A DNA stretch of 64,000 nucleotides, from assembly GCA_963921425.1 (NCBI GenBank), contig OY992836.1:17377614-17441613 (forward strand), in the 5' to 3' direction. A model generated the notes under the pieces. That model was not told where the DNA came from and searched no databases. It saw only the letters and a list, made by a program, of their open reading frames with translations. Shown piece by piece: positions 22,101-34,865 of this stretch. Each line of letters opens with the position of its first letter. Position 1 is the stretch's first letter. The DNA comes from Dryas octopetala (lineage: Eukaryota; Streptophyta; Magnoliopsida; Rosales; Rosaceae). The position numbers and the translations under genes are program-made.

Positions 22101-22286
22101 TTTGACGTGTACAAGCAAAAATGTAAGTAGGTTAAAATGCTAAATATCAATGCTAGTCTGCTAGAAGAATCCATAGTCTTTTCCTTAAAGATAAAACTAA
22201 AACGCAGGAACTTCTTCATGAATTTGATAGCAGAAATATTAATCACTTTGCTCATATTTTTTTTCTTTTACTGAAAACAAAAAGAA
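19161..22286. other. Intergenic: VPS2.1 promoter and about 3 kb AT-rich DNA
   Basis: 19161-19450 includes the VPS2.1 leader with a (GT)n tract near 19288. 19500-19800 contains several CACGTG-like words (gcgcacgtgg, gtcacgtgcc, cagcacgtgc). The remainder is AT-rich; ORFs here are short and without domains. A small duplication, attaaacatcgaaaata, occurs at about 21094 and 21117. No gene supported. Confidence 0.5.
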
Positions 22287-23411
22287 TTACAAGATCAAGC
22301 CTTGGGCAATAGCTTGATTGGTTCTCAAATTAGTAGTTTCATACACTGGAAGTTCTTCCCTGTACCTTCCAATCCCAACAAGGTGATCAAGCTCAAAAAG
22401 ATCCGAGCTTGAATAGCTCTCAGCATCATGATCATCATCACTTTCATCGTCTTCTGCATCTTCACAGAAACTTCTCAAAAAATTTTGACCAACCACTGTG
22501 GTCAAGTCTTCCTTGAACAAAGAATTAGTTCTTGCAAATTTTTGAAAAGAGGGTTTTGGCAATAAGCTGGGGTCTTCTTCATAAACACATTTGTTGTGGC
22601 CACAAGGTTGAGAAGAAGAAGAAGAATCCTCACCAAGAATCACACTCACTGGGTAAAATCTAACAGATCTTTTGTTGCCATTACTCATTTTTTTAGCTCT
22701 TGAAGCTGGTTTGCTCAAGCAGGACCTTGAGAAAGTAGAAGCTGAAGAAGAAGAACATGCAGCCTTTGATATATGCTCTGAAGTACTCACATCTTCCACA
22801 GCACCAACATAGCACATCTTGGCCTTCTTGACATTCCCAGAATTGAAAATGGAGTTGATGAAGCTGGCAATTCGACCTCCTGGTGAAATGGGTTGCTTCA
22901 CTTTCTTCAATTCGTCATAGATTTTCAACGCCCTCAGCTTTGTTGTCTTTGTAAACCCACCACCACTGGTCTCACCCTTTGGCTTCTCTTCAAATTGCAT
23001 GTACTTCTCTGAATGAGCAGTGACTACTACTGGCTTCGGTTTCGTTCTTCGTTTGCAGCTCGACTCTGTTTCGGAAGATGAAAATGCAGCTCCTGAGCTA
23101 GAGTCTGAGGAACTCGAAGCTGAATTCGAGAACATGGAACTGACAGAACTGTGAACACTCTGCTTATCAACCCAATTCTCAATCATCACGGCTCGGCGAA
23201 GAGAAGTAGAAGTTTCACGATTAGAGCCAGAGTTGCTCTGTTTCTTGATCATAATCGAGTCTCTGACACAACCCAGATCTCCTTCTCCACCCCCATTGGA
23301 TTCATCGATCGAACGGTAGATAGAGTCGAGGAGGGAAGAAGAGAAAGATGGGTTTCTTCTCCTTCTTGGGAATGTGTCTTCCTTCAGTGACCTCTCCCTC
23401 ATATGCATCAT
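22287..23411 (-). CDS. BIG GRAIN 1-like protein, single exon
   Basis: 374 aa, intronless, minus strand, starting at the first ATG (23411; another ATG three codons later). Hallmarks of the plant BIG GRAIN 1 family are a basic start (RERSLKEDTFPRRRRNPSFS), SLLDSIYRSIDES near residue 27, a KLRALKIYDELKKVKQPISPGGRIASFINSIF-type block (seen as successive motifs near 160-190), Ser-rich linkers, KRSVRFYPVSVILGED, and the C-terminal DLFELDHL plus ELPVYETTNL. In rice BG1 is a plasma-membrane protein linked to auxin transport and organ size. The function here is inferred from family membership. The Ser and Asp/Glu-rich tracts are low complexity. The 5' flank at 23412-23820 is purine/pyrimidine-rich. 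Confidence 0.9.
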   Translation of the reverse strand: MMHMRERSLKEDTFPRRRRNPSFSSSLLDSIYRSIDESNGGGEGDLGCVRDSIMIKKQSNSGSNRETSTSLRRAVMIENWVDKQSVHSSVSSMFSNSASSSSDSSSGAAFSSSETESSCKRRTKPKPVVVTAHSEKYMQFEEKPKGETSGGGFTKTTKLRALKIYDELKKVKQPISPGGRIASFINSIFNSGNVKKAKMCYVGAVEDVSTSEHISKAACSSSSASTFSRSCLSKPASRAKKMSNGNKRSVRFYPVSVILGEDSSSSSQPCGHNKCVYEEDPSLLPKPSFQKFARTNSLFKEDLTTVVGQNFLRSFCEDAEDDESDDDHDAESYSSSDLFELDHLVGIGRYREELPVYETTNLRTNQAIAQGLIL

Positions 23412-24418
23412 CTTTGTTTACAAATTAAGACACAAAATTTACGGAGCAAAAACAGAGTATTTATAGGCCAAAGCAGAGTGAGAAACAGAGAGGAGTGTGA
23501 AAGCAGAGACAGTGAGATTTAGTTTAAAGAGTTTGCACTGCTGTAGTGTTTGCTTTGAGAATGTCAAAAGCTGCAAGAGACATTAATAGAATTGCAAGTA
23601 GCTCATGTGAAAAAACAGGGAGGGATTAGATTACAAGTTTTGGTCTCTGTGTGTGTTTGTTTGGTTTTCACATGACTTTTGTTGTAAGTTTTGTGTACAA
23701 CAAAGAAGAACAGAAGAATGAGGATTGGAAAGTGAGAGGAGGCAGAGACTGACTGAGATTTAGAAAGAAGGAAAAGAAAAGAAAGAGGCACAGAGAAAGT
23801 GGGCTTTCTGAATATTTAAAAGGAATGGCCGTGCGTGCGGGTTATGGTTTCCGTAGGTCTTCCAGGTTGGCGGTTTATTATTTTTTATGCCACGTTGTTA
23901 CTTTTTATTTTTTACTTTTTACGAGTTACTGTCGTTTTAAAATTATTCTTTACAAGTGATAACTTTATTATTATTATTATTATTTTTTTTTTTTTTTTAT
24001 TTATGGTAATGACTAATGAGTGGAGTATTGGTTGTTAGGCGATCTAAGAGTGGACCTCACCGTCTAATCGAAATTGATATTATTTATGCATAATTGATTA
24101 TTTGTTAAGGCTTTTATTTTAGACAAATTGTTAAATTCTTAGGTGTAGGCTGTAGCCGTGTAGGGAGTTTATGCATGTTAAGAGTGATTTAACTAAGTTT
24201 ATTTAATGGATCTCTTATATGAACATTGAATTTTGATAATCAAAATTGTTTATTTGTTAGATTTCATTGAAGGATCATCTCTCATAAAAATTTTATTGCA
24301 AATATAATATGCAATTGCTTGTTGAGAACATGGTATATAATTATTTTGATGACCCAAGTTGAAAACTTTATTAACTCTTAATTTTAAAATTACATTAAAA
24401 AAGAAATATATATATAAA
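23412..24418. other. Upstream region of the BIG GRAIN 1-like gene
   Basis: Promoter and leader of the minus-strand gene, then AT-rich DNA with a (TTA)n/poly-T tract at 23966-23998. No coding sequence recognised. Confidence 0.5.
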
Positions 24419-24959
24419 AGAAATTACAGATTTAGTCCACTTATTTTATACATAGTTTAATTTTGGTCCACGATTTTTTTTAAGTTCTGTTTTAGTCCAC
24501 TAATTATTTCACTTGTTCAATAAAAGTTCAGATTTGTGACTTTAAATTCTTTGGGTTGTGTTTTCTTCAATTATAATTGAAGTATAAGTTATATTTCATC
24601 ATTTCTTAGTCCTAGGAACCAATTTGGAATATTAGAATCGAATTGAGATTGAGTGAAATTTGAAAAATTGGTAGTTTCGGATACCCTACTTTGGGGTCAA
24701 TTATCTTGAGTTTTATAACTTTAATTTAAATGAACTTTATATAGTTGTAAATAAGAGATGCATAGCTTTTAAACAAGAATATGTTTATTGAATTTGGGTG
24801 AAATTTGATAGGGTAAAAAACAGACTAAATTTGAGAAAACAAATCTGGACCTTTATTAAACAAGTAGAACAATTAGTGAATCAAAACAGAACTTAAAAAA
24901 GATTGTGTATCAAAATTAAACTAAATATAAAATAAGTGGACTAAATTATAATTTTTTCT
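24419..24959. mobile_element. Inverted-repeat MITE, about 540 bp
   Basis: The first about 110 bases (from ATTTAGTCCACTTATTTTAT) reappear reverse-complemented at the right end (from 24946 leftward, ATTTAGTCCACTTATTTTAT). Matching continues through GTTTAATTTTG, TTTAAGTTCTGTTTT, CACTAAT and TTAATAAAGGTCC-like words. Flanks are TA repeats, so the target duplication is ambiguous. Non-coding. Confidence 0.75.
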
Positions 24960-25866
24960 ATATATATATATCATTGACCTTCTGGATATTGATATATATA
25001 TATATATACAAAACGCATCAATAAGAATCTTGCTTTTTCTATCAACTAGAGTGTTAGAAAAGCAATATTATTGGAATATTGATTTTCACTCGTTGCACTA
25101 ATCATCGTCACCAACTGCATTTGATTTGCGTAATAGTGATAACTTTAATAAGTTGATCTGAGTTAATTCTTCGCACTACTTTCTCCTCTTCAATTATTAT
25201 GCTCATTAGTTACAAGATAAATGAGCATTGATTGGAGGAGCTTTAATTAATTAATTTGACTGTATTTTGGGCATTTCTTGCTTGTTGATGTTGTATTTTG
25301 GGCATTTGCTGGTTGATGTTGCATTATGGGCTTTTGCGTTTTAAATTTGATCAGGTATTTCGGCCACTGACCTCGCCCCAGCTCAAAGCCTCAAAGCCCA
25401 GTAGCCCACCCTCTACAGTCAAGCATCAAAAGATTCCGAACATTTCTAGCCGATATCTTGCTTATAAATAAGGGTTTTTTTTTAAAGTCCAAAACAAAAA
25501 ATTCCTGATCGGCCGGCCCACCTGTAAAAACACGGTGACAGGCGGTATATTTTAATGAGCCAAGCACTTGACACCTTTACTGAGTACTCGATACAACCCA
25601 CTGAGCGCTCAACAAATTGCCAAAATTGTCACTGTCAGACAGTAGTAATCATTGTTACTGTGCGATAATAACTATTTAAATTGCAAAAATATCCTATAAA
25701 TTCCTATTGTATGACAATGACAATTTGCCAATTTTTTTTAAAACAAAACCAACGAACGCTCGGTGCAAAAAATACGGAACAAAACATAACATGAACTTCA
25801 TTTGTACAAAGTGGATCTATTCATCATTTTAATGGTTTAGGTAAATTTATTTATCATTAAGGGCTA
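24960..25866. other. Intergenic DNA with TA microsatellites
   Basis: Two (TA)n runs (24960-24970 and 24992-25009), then unique DNA without coding signals. At 25490-25760 there are mixed short low-complexity stretches. No gene seen. Confidence 0.5.
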
Positions 25867-26537
25867 TAAAATAAAGGTTCAAGTTCATTTTTGCCCATGA
25901 ACTATAGGGCCTATTTCAAATGGCTCCATATACTATCAAATGTTTCAAATGAACCCATAAACTAAACGAAATTATACAAAATAGCTCATCTGTCAAATAT
26001 TAGAGGGGTAATTTTGTCATTTCATCAATTAACAATATTTAATTATTATTTAAATAACCAAAATTAATATAACTAAAATAATTATAAAAAAAAAAACCCA
26101 CCCCAGCCCATTCCCTCACCCCGCCACCTTGCCCTTCCCTTCTCTGTTAGTGCACCAAGCCCCTCCCTAGAGGGGAGGGAAGGCGAGAGAGAGAGAGAGA
26201 GAGGCTGGGTGGCGAGGGTGGAGGGGCAACGTGGGGGAACGGGCTGGGTGGCAGGGGTGGAGGGGGCAAGGTGGCGGGAGAGGGGAACGAGCTGGGGTGG
26301 GTTTGTTTTTATAATTATTTTAGTTATATTAATTTTAGTTATTTAAATAATAATTAAATATTGTTAATTGATGAAATGACAAAATTACCCCTATAATATT
26401 TGACATATGGGCTATTTTGTATACTTTCGTTTATTTTATGGGTTCATTTAAAACATTTGATAGTATATGGAGGCATGGAGCCATTTGAAATAGGCCCTAT
26501 AGTTTATGGGCAAAAATGAACTTGAACTTAAAATAAA
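25867..26537. mobile_element. Fold-back MULE-like MITE, 653 bp, 9-bp target duplication TAAAATAAA
   Basis: The element is 25876-26528. TAAAATAAA occurs exactly at 25867-25875 and 26529-26537. The arms are near-perfect inverted repeats of about 250 bp: GGTTCAAGTTCATTTTTGCC on the left and, reversed, AGTTCAAGTTCATTTTTGCC on the right. The loop (about 26085-26300) is GC-rich with a (GA)n run (26189-26211) and a ccctccctagaggggaggg palindrome at the centre. No coding capacity. Confidence 0.88.
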
Positions 26538-27031
26538 TTTTAGATTAATTTACTTTATAAATAATAAGAAAGCTTAATAAGTTAATATGAGAAATTTGGC
26601 CCATTGAAATTCAGGACTTTAACCCATAACTCCAATCTTTTCACTTTTCAGCATATAAGAATGTACAACATAGAAAAAGCTTTAAATTAGAGAACACATC
26701 CTTGATCTGGTATTGAGGACATACACATTTTTTGAATTTGCATGCACTAAAATTCAGATACAACTGATTCTTTTCACCCACCAATAAACAGAGAAAATAA
26801 CAAAAATTAAGTCTATGACCCCCATCCCATAAGAATATTTTGGATCATGAACATGGGAAACTTTGTATGCAGCTCCCTCCTGAACATCATGAGGTGCCAG
26901 TGACAGTGACACCCATTCAGATATCTATAGACAAGGCTTTACCAGTATGGCAAAAACCAAAAAGAAAAACAATATAAAAAAACACCGCCTCCAGACTCTG
27001 GAAAGCACCAGCAGCCACCCAATTTTCTCAA

Positions 27032-30000
27032 TCACAAGTATTGTTCATGTATCCTGGCCCGATTCTCTTCCCACCATAATCTGGCATGCATCTCCCCAAA
27101 TTTTTCGCGGCTGCACCACATTTTCAAAAGAAGACAAGATTCATGTCAAGTCAAGATAATTGCAAATCATAATAATAAACAAACACAAAAAAGATAATTG
27201 CCTTTGCACATGCAGAAAGATTATGTTAGACCATGGCCAAAACCAAAAAACAAGATTATGTTAGACATATACCACAAAGACCAAAAGAATTAGTGGAAGC
27301 AGAATAAATGATTGCAGTAATATTGATGTCATATAGTTGATTATACTGTTTCTTATCAGTTATCATTGGCAATTTAAGTCATAATTGTCAATAAGTGAAC
27401 TTTTTTTTCGGCCAATAAATATTGATGTCATATAGTTGATTATACTGTTTCTTAACACAGGCAATTTAAGTCATAATTGTCAATAAGTGAACTTCAAGTG
27501 TGCTATAATGCCATGTAGGGACCATGTGCCAAAAGTCAAGACTACTAAAAGGCATTCACTATGGCCTGAAATCTTGCAAGTGTTTTTATAAAGCGTCCTG
27601 ATAATGGTAACCGAATTTTCAGAGACCTAGACCAAATGAAATAAATAACCCAAATTTTTATAAAACTACAAGCATCCATTGGCCGGATTATGGTCATTAT
27701 TGGGATAAAAGAACTGATTAAATGTTCCTAGGGCAGAGTCATTATCTGTACATGCAAAGTGGGCAGTAGGCTTAAATTTGCATCACAAAATTTCTCTAAC
27801 CATTCTGAGTCTGTTAGGTAGTTCCAATAACATCTAACATAAACAATTTGGATCCTAGCTCCACTCAATCTCTTACTAGCAAATGTGTAAAGCACATTCT
27901 CCAAGTTGTGAATTTAAATGCCTTGTATACAATGGAGCTGTTAAAATCATGGTTTTGCTAACCAATCTGTATGAGCACGTTTGTCTAGGAGGCCCCGTTT
28001 ATTTACCAAGCTGCATCTAATCCAGCACTTCATTTGAAATTTCATATGGTAGTGGTACAGTTGTTAAGAAATATTACCTGAATCTGACTCGTCTAAGCTC
28101 CCGTTTGCCACCAGGCAATGCTCTGATTGTGATGTAAACCCCTGGCTCATCCTGTTCAACCCATTCAGTCTCCAGATCACTAGCATTGCTGATAGATAGC
28201 TCCCCTGAGCGATCTGCATCCCTTGATGAACTACTTCTAATAGAAGCATCCATGGATGATGTCTCTGTCTTGGTCCCACTTATGCTGGAGAGTTTCGGGG
28301 TGGAATTGATACCACCTGAATCATAGTATTGGCGGGACTGCATTGGGTGATGGTCCAGTGAATCTGAGGATGAGTAGCCCATACCCATCCCCGTTGGACG
28401 GTACAAGTTGCGAGGTAAACGTTCACTGGTTAGTGGCGGTGTTACAGGACTGTCTTCTGCAGATTCCATCTTTGAACTCTGTAACAGGAGAGAACAATCA
28501 CATCAATCCTATGAAAGCTTACATCAATCACCAATGTAATTTCTATGATAGTATTTGTAACGCATAACCAGCTTGGGGTTTACCTCATCTTCAGACCTTG
28601 GCGGGGTTGAAAGTGGGAAAGCTTGGCGGTTAAACCTTCGAACATTGTAAAGTTCCATGACCCTGTCATAGTTCTCTGCCCACCACCTTTGAGCTTGCCA
28701 TTTGTTGAATATCTCTCGACTGATCAGAGAAGATTAAACAAGAATTAAGAATCCCTGATGTCATGAAATTACTTGATGAGAAGTAAGAACAAGAGGCAAG
28801 TGGCAAGTGCAAATAAGTTTTGGCAATAATTAGCGAGAAAGAAGTTTTTTTTCCTGTCCCTGCAATTTCATTTTTCATTTTAACATCTTACATGCTTGAA
28901 AAAATCAAATGTATGCTTTGCTAGAAGCCCGGAACTATTTACACGTCTATTGCTGAGAGACAAAGCCTACAAAATTTACCTTAGATTGCCAAGAAGTTGT
29001 TCATTGTAGTGTTGTTAAATATGTTAGGTCACTTTGCACTAGACGCACAACACCTTTTGACAAAGGGGATTCAAATGTAAACAGAACTTAAAAAGCAAAA
29101 ACTACCACTGGGTGCATGGAATAAAGTGGTGTTCAAAGTGGCCAAAATGACTTTACTAGTGGTGCCTAACCCATCAAACATAGGTGAGTTTTTTAATTGG
29201 CCGATCAACACAAGTGGGGTTCAAAAGAAAATAAATTCATACTAAATTACATGACCAACCAACCAAAACATAAATAGAATCATTTAACTGACATCAGATT
29301 TAGATTCAACTATTCAAGTCAAACCATAGTACTGTTAAAATTGTTGTCCAAAACACTGAGCTAAAGCCTAAAGCTTTATCAGTTGGACTCGGAGTGGGAG
29401 TCATGTCATGTCATATCACAAAGCAGGACCAACTACCCATGAACAAGCCCATTTTGTATTTGCCTCCTATAAAACAAGAAAGCTACTATCAATCTCTATA
29501 ACCCTGTGTCCTTGTTTGTGGGCAACATGGACTTATTGGATGTACACATTTTGTCATGTAGGTAGTTTTGGAGTGACAGTAATAATCTCTCTGGTTCGCT
29601 ACAGATTTTAAGCGACAAAAAAAGTTAAAACAATATGAGCACAGAAGAAGACAAAGCAAACGGAGAATCAGGCAGGCGTGATGGAATTTGATAAAGAAAT
29701 GGGGAGAGCTTGTCCGACACCTCGACAACACTCGGTGAAAAAGCTTCCTAACGCAATCCAATTTGGCCCACCACCACTTCATTTGTCACAATGACTTCTC
29801 CTTTTGGACTTTTGTTTGCTATGCTTTCTCATTAGGAGGCGTGAAATTTACTGTGTGACGTGTAGGTCCCCTGGCCCCACCAAAATTGGCATCTAATTTC
29901 GAAGGCAATGTTTGGATTCAACTCTAAAATGGGTTTATCGTGAATTCTTAAAATAAAGCCATAAAACGGCCTAAAACAAAAGTACAAAATTCAATCAAAC

Positions 30001-30807
30001 ATGGCCTAAAAAACAAAGCTACAAGCCTATAACAATGTTTTTTCATTTTCTTTAAAAAAAAGCTAGCATTCAAACATGGCGTAATTTACTCGAACATGAG
30101 TAATATCCCACTTGGACTGAGTGAAACTCAAACAACCGTTGGATGAAAAGGCAAATACTAATCTGACCGTCAAAAGCTTGAAGGCGCGTACCTGAACCGA
30201 ATGCGCTTGAGATCGTTCCCGCCACGTGGCAGGGAGACGAAGGTGATGAGAACACCGGGCTCCACCTGGGCGACCCACTCCTTGGGCTCGCTCTCTTGGA
30301 CGAACACGACCGGGTCAACTCGGCGGCCGCTGGCCGAGCTGGGCGTGCCTTCGCCGCTGGAGCTGGATATCCCTTTGAGCCTGGCCTCCATCTCCTTGCC
30401 CCAAGTCCGCGGCGTGGTGGAGCTGGAGCTCCCGGTCCGCCTGTACGACCAGCGGAACCGGTCGGAGTCGGCGTCGGACTCGCCGGTCCCCTTGAGTCGG
30501 GTCTGAGGCTGAGTCACTGGCCCCGTGCAGGGGTTGCAGTGCCTGTACGCCCCCGACGCCTTCAATGCCATGTCCTTGAGCTGCAAAATTGTCAACACAA
30601 TCAGAGCTGTACTGTACGTAACAATTTATGCATACAAATATGGAGGTCAGGGTTTTCTCAAGTGATTACCTGAAAAGTTAGGGATTTAATAGCAGCTTGT
30701 TGCTTATTGGCGGAGGCGGGGATGTTGGTGTTGGTGGAGTCCGATACTTGGGGTTGACTCAGTGAGTCTTCACCGAGTTTCTTAGGACGAGCTATGCACG
30801 TCAACAT
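27032..30807 (-). CDS. BRX: BREVIS RADIX family protein, five exons
   Basis: Minus-strand exons: 30807-30670, 30580-30192, 28719-28584, 28478-28078, 27110-27032, all GT-AG with consistent phases; 380 aa. The short last exon (26 residues) ends the protein as [20 protein letters not shown] then HEQYL. N-terminus [10 protein letters not shown] carries the conserved Cys that is palmitoylated in BRX proteins, followed by the conserved [15 protein letters not shown] block. Two BRX domains are present: residues about 130-210 ([20 protein letters not shown] ... [20 protein letters not shown]) and about 320-380 ([20 protein letters not shown] ...). BRX proteins act at the plasma membrane with AGC kinases to tune auxin efflux in protophloem and root growth. 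Whether this is BRX itself or a BRX-LIKE member needs a tree. Confidence 0.94.
27321..27494 (+). repeat. Direct duplication in BRX intron 4
   Basis: 27321-27402 and 27420-27494 are near-identical (TATTGATGTCATATAGTTGA ... GTCAATAAGTGAACTT). The second copy has an 11-base difference block near its middle (tcagttatcattggcaa versus cacaggcaa). They are separated by 17 bases. Non-coding. Confidence 0.85.
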
Positions 30808-32433
30808 TTTTCTAGCTCTCTTGTCTACGAAATTCGGAGAGAGAGTTGAATGAGGTTACAATAATGGCAAAACGAGGTCGTCGTGGTTGGAAACTCCGTA
30901 CGATTATTGGAAGAGAGTAGAGAGCGAGGGTCTGAGAATTATTGGAATTGGTTTCAGAGTTTCAGTTTGAGGAGTACATGGGGTCGTTTTGAAGGCGAAG
31001 AGAACGAGGCGCTACCACAGACTACTGCTGCAAACTGTCCCCGCTCAGACACCTTTAATTGCCACCTTCAATTACGCCACCAGAGATTCTTCGCTCAGAA
31101 AAAAAAATTAAATAAATATCTGCATGAATAATTGTTATAGAATAAATAAAGAAGAAGAGTGGAATTAAATTAATTAAAAAACATAAGAACAGCCATTACC
31201 AACGAACCAACAATCTCATAATTCTCTTAGAGACTGAGACTGAGACTGAGAGTGTGTGGCGAATTGGCTATAACGGGACGGGGATGCTTGCTTTGCTTCG
31301 ACTTCGAGTGTTTTTTCTCGGACTTTGTTACCGGCTACCGGGTGTTTACGGGGTCGGTGGGTGTACGTACTAGGTTGCTAGTCTGGGCCCACAGTAATGA
31401 GTAAGTTTATTGAGGCCCGTTGCCCAGATAACGAGACTTTAATGGACTCGGCCCTAGTCTTTTATTTCTGTGGGGTCCATTTGGTATTGGGCTTCTTCAA
31501 AGGCCTCTTTAAGATATTGGGCAAGAGGTCCAAGACTCATTGAAGTGATTTCCATACAATAATGAGTTCGGCTTGGACTCAGCATTCGGTTTAATAGTCA
31601 GTTTTCTATATAATCCATATATTAATACGTGAAATAATTAATTTATGTGTTATAATATGAGTGTTTGTGAGAAATTATTCTATATAATCGACATATTAAC
31701 ACGTAAAATAATTAATTTATGTGTTATAATATGAGTGAATGTTATTAATATTATACCCTACTAATATAAATACATCATCTAATAATATCTTTACACATTA
31801 AATTAGTTATATTTGTTATACCATATAACAGTATATCTGTTATACCCTATAATTTTTCTCAATTTTGAAAATTGGTCTAAAATTTGCAAGGTTTGGGGCC
31901 AACAATGGGCCATATGCTTATATGTTGAATTTGGACCAATAAAGAAGATACCAAGGTAAGTTTGGATTTGGAATTGTTTTGATTCTTGAAGTTACATCAG
32001 CATGGGCCCACCCCATTATTAGCCGTCTCATTTCAAGTGTATGCATTAATGGTCGCCATGCTTTTTGGATAATTACCTTCCCTCGTAATCAATTCTATGT
32101 GAATATTCTACCTATATTCTCTTTTTTCTTCTTCATTCTACTTTGTAAATCATAATTGAAAATTATTTAATTATTTAACTATTATCAATTAAATAGATGA
32201 TAAATTTAATTATTATCAAAATTATTCATTTATTTAATAGTTAATAGATGATTAAATGATTTTGAATTTAATTCACTTTTGGCATAATTGATCTTACAAA
32301 TGATTTAAAAAATGAACGATTCCAATCATAACAATATACTATAAAATAAATAAGAGAATAAATAAAATATAAGAAGTAGGTAGAAAATAGAAAGTAGCTA
32401 GCATTTCTCATCTATTAACATAAGTGTTTCATA
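30808..32433. other. BRX promoter and intergenic DNA with a tandem duplication
   Basis: 30808-31300 is the BRX leader and promoter. A 60-bp tandem duplication lies at 31604-31663 and 31680-31738 (TCTATATAATC..CATATTAA.ACGT). No gene recognised on either strand. Confidence 0.55.
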
Positions 32434-33554
32434 TAGAAACTAGGCTTAATTATCGATTTACCACCCAAAACTGTAACTCATTCCCACTTTACCACCTGAA
32501 AGTTTTTTTGTCCCAGATTACCACCTGTAACTTACATCCATGTCCCATTTTACCTTGTTCCGTCAACAATTCCGTTAATGCTGACGATATGGCCGTTAAT
32601 GCTGACGTGGCGCGCTAGATGTGCGCCACGTGTCACATCTTTTTTTTATTTTTTCGCATTTTTTTATTTTTTTATTTTTATAAACTTTGAAAATTCATTA
32701 AAAATAGCTCTGAACTCAGAAAAATATACGAAAAATTCCTACGGACTCGTCTTGACTAGCACTAATTTTCTATAAGGTTAAATTACCAATTTTCCCTCTA
32801 AAAATTTTCAAAAAAATTAGAAAGTCCAAATTTTTTTTAAAAAAATTAAAATAAATTTTCCTCTATTAAATAAATTCTAGAAAAAATTCTAGAATTTTCG
32901 TAAACTCTTGGACAAATTCTCAAAAATATTTTGAAAAATTACCAAAAGCTTGTTTTAGAGAATTATTTCGAGACTTTACAAAAATTTTAGAATTTTTCTA
33001 GAATTTATTTTATAGGGAATTTTATTTTTCTCTAAGACCTTTGGGTAGCAAGTGTTCACGAGAAAGGTAATGTTAGTTTTTAGAAGACTAACGGTGCATA
33101 CCTCATATTTTTTGGAGTTCGAGAGATTATTCTATGAATTTTCAAAGAGTCTAGAGTATTTTAATTTTCTAGAAATAAATTTGGACTTTCCAAATTTTTT
33201 AGAAATTTTTAGAGGGAAAATTGGCATTTTGACCCTATAGTAAATTAGTACTAGTTAAGACAAGTCGGTAGGAATTTTCCGTGTATTTTCCTAAGTTCGG
33301 AGCTATTTTTAATTAATTTTCAAAGTTTATAAAAATAGAAAAATCAAAAAAATCAAAAAATACAAAAAAGATGTGACACGTGGCGCACATCCAGCGCGCC
33401 ACGTCAGCATTAACAGAATTATTGACGGAACAAGGTAAAATGGGACACGGATGTAAGTTACAGGTGGTAATCTGGGACAAAAAAACTTTCAGGTGGTAAA
33501 GTGGGAATGAGTTACAATTTTGGGTGGTAAATCGATAATTAAGCCTAGAAACTA
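32434..33554. mobile_element. Long fold-back element, 1103 bp, 9-bp target duplication TAGAAACTA
   Basis: The element is 32443-33545, flanked by exact TAGAAACTA copies at 32434-32442 and 33546-33554. The arms (about 400 bp or more each) are reverse complements. They run from GGCTTAATTATCGATTTACC at both ends, through GTAACTTACATCC, TTCCGTCAA, the GCGCCACGTGTCACATCTTT block and GACTCGTCTTGACTAG-like words, to a short central loop near 32950. Non-coding. The duplication length places it with MULE-type elements. Confidence 0.9.
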
Positions 33555-34865
33555 AGAAACACTCTCAAATAAATCGTTTGTATGGCTTATTTGACAACTC
33601 ATATTATACTAGGATAGGAACTTTGAATTGTAATAAATCATTGGAATCTCGTGTTTAGTATATTTTATAAGCTTACATTTTTTATCTAGATATCACTTAA
33701 TACGGTGTGATTAACAGGTATATTGAAAAGGTTCATGTTAAGTTGGATATTATTAATCTTATTAGGCCTTACAAAAAGAGCTCAATGTATATATAAAGTC
33801 TACCAAACATGATGAGTTATACTGAATTTGATTTCATAGAGTATCTCCTAAAAAGAAAATACAAAATGCTAATAACTTCTCATAACAAGTGACTCGATCT
33901 CATCATATATGGTATGAATGTCACCTCATGTGGAAGGTTGTAGAGTAATCTATGGCATTTGTCCATAAAAATTATCCAAGAAAGAAAAATGATGCTACAA
34001 AAGTCAATTACTTTCTCAGCCATGCTGTATTTCTCACATGGGCGAGTCTTAAATAAATCTGATAATATTATGAGTCTTATTAAAGTAATTGGAGTCTAAC
34101 TGACTGGTTGATAGAATATCTAAACCTCTAGAAGACAATTGTCATAAGAAAATGCAGTGTGTTATCAAATTAGCAACATTCTTTGCGACTTTGTAAATAA
34201 GCACCAAAAAAAAAAAAAAAACCAAACTTACCCAAAATGCATAATTCATTGGGCTTCTTGCAAAAGTTATTGCACATTGTTCGATTATGTTAAAAGCAAA
34301 TAGAGGCATAGAGCTATAAGCCTACCCCTCGTGCATTTCAATCAAATTGTGGTAATAGAGACATAAATTGTTTACATCTCAATCTCAATTAATGTGGGAG
34401 TATATTATTTATTATTTTTAAGTTTATTTTAAGTTTCAATTATTTACGTCAAGAAATTGTTATCATTTGTCACATTAATTGATAACCAAATATTAGAAAA
34501 TAATTGGTGCATTTAATAGAGCTTCTTCGACTCCTGCATCTAATGCAAATAGATCAAATAATTCAAAAGAAATAATTATAACAATGATCCTTGAACTTTA
34601 TCTCAAGTATCATTTTGATTCATAAACTTTAACTTGTGTATCACTTTAGTCTATTTCGTCAATTTTATCTATATTTTATCGTCAATTTTAGTCACGTATA
34701 TCACGTTGGAGAAATAAAATAAGGTAAGTTATCATGTTTACTTTTCAAAAGAAACTCACGTGCTTGACATGTAACTTGCTAATATTGACGAAATGAACTT
34801 AAGTGATACATATGTGAAAATTTGTGAATTATAAAATTCAAAAAACAAATTTGTAATACTAAGAG
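33555..34865. other. AT-rich intergenic DNA
   Basis: No ORF with recognisable content, no clear terminal repeats. Some stretches (33640-34200) read like decayed transposon DNA, but no family could be named. Confidence 0.4.
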
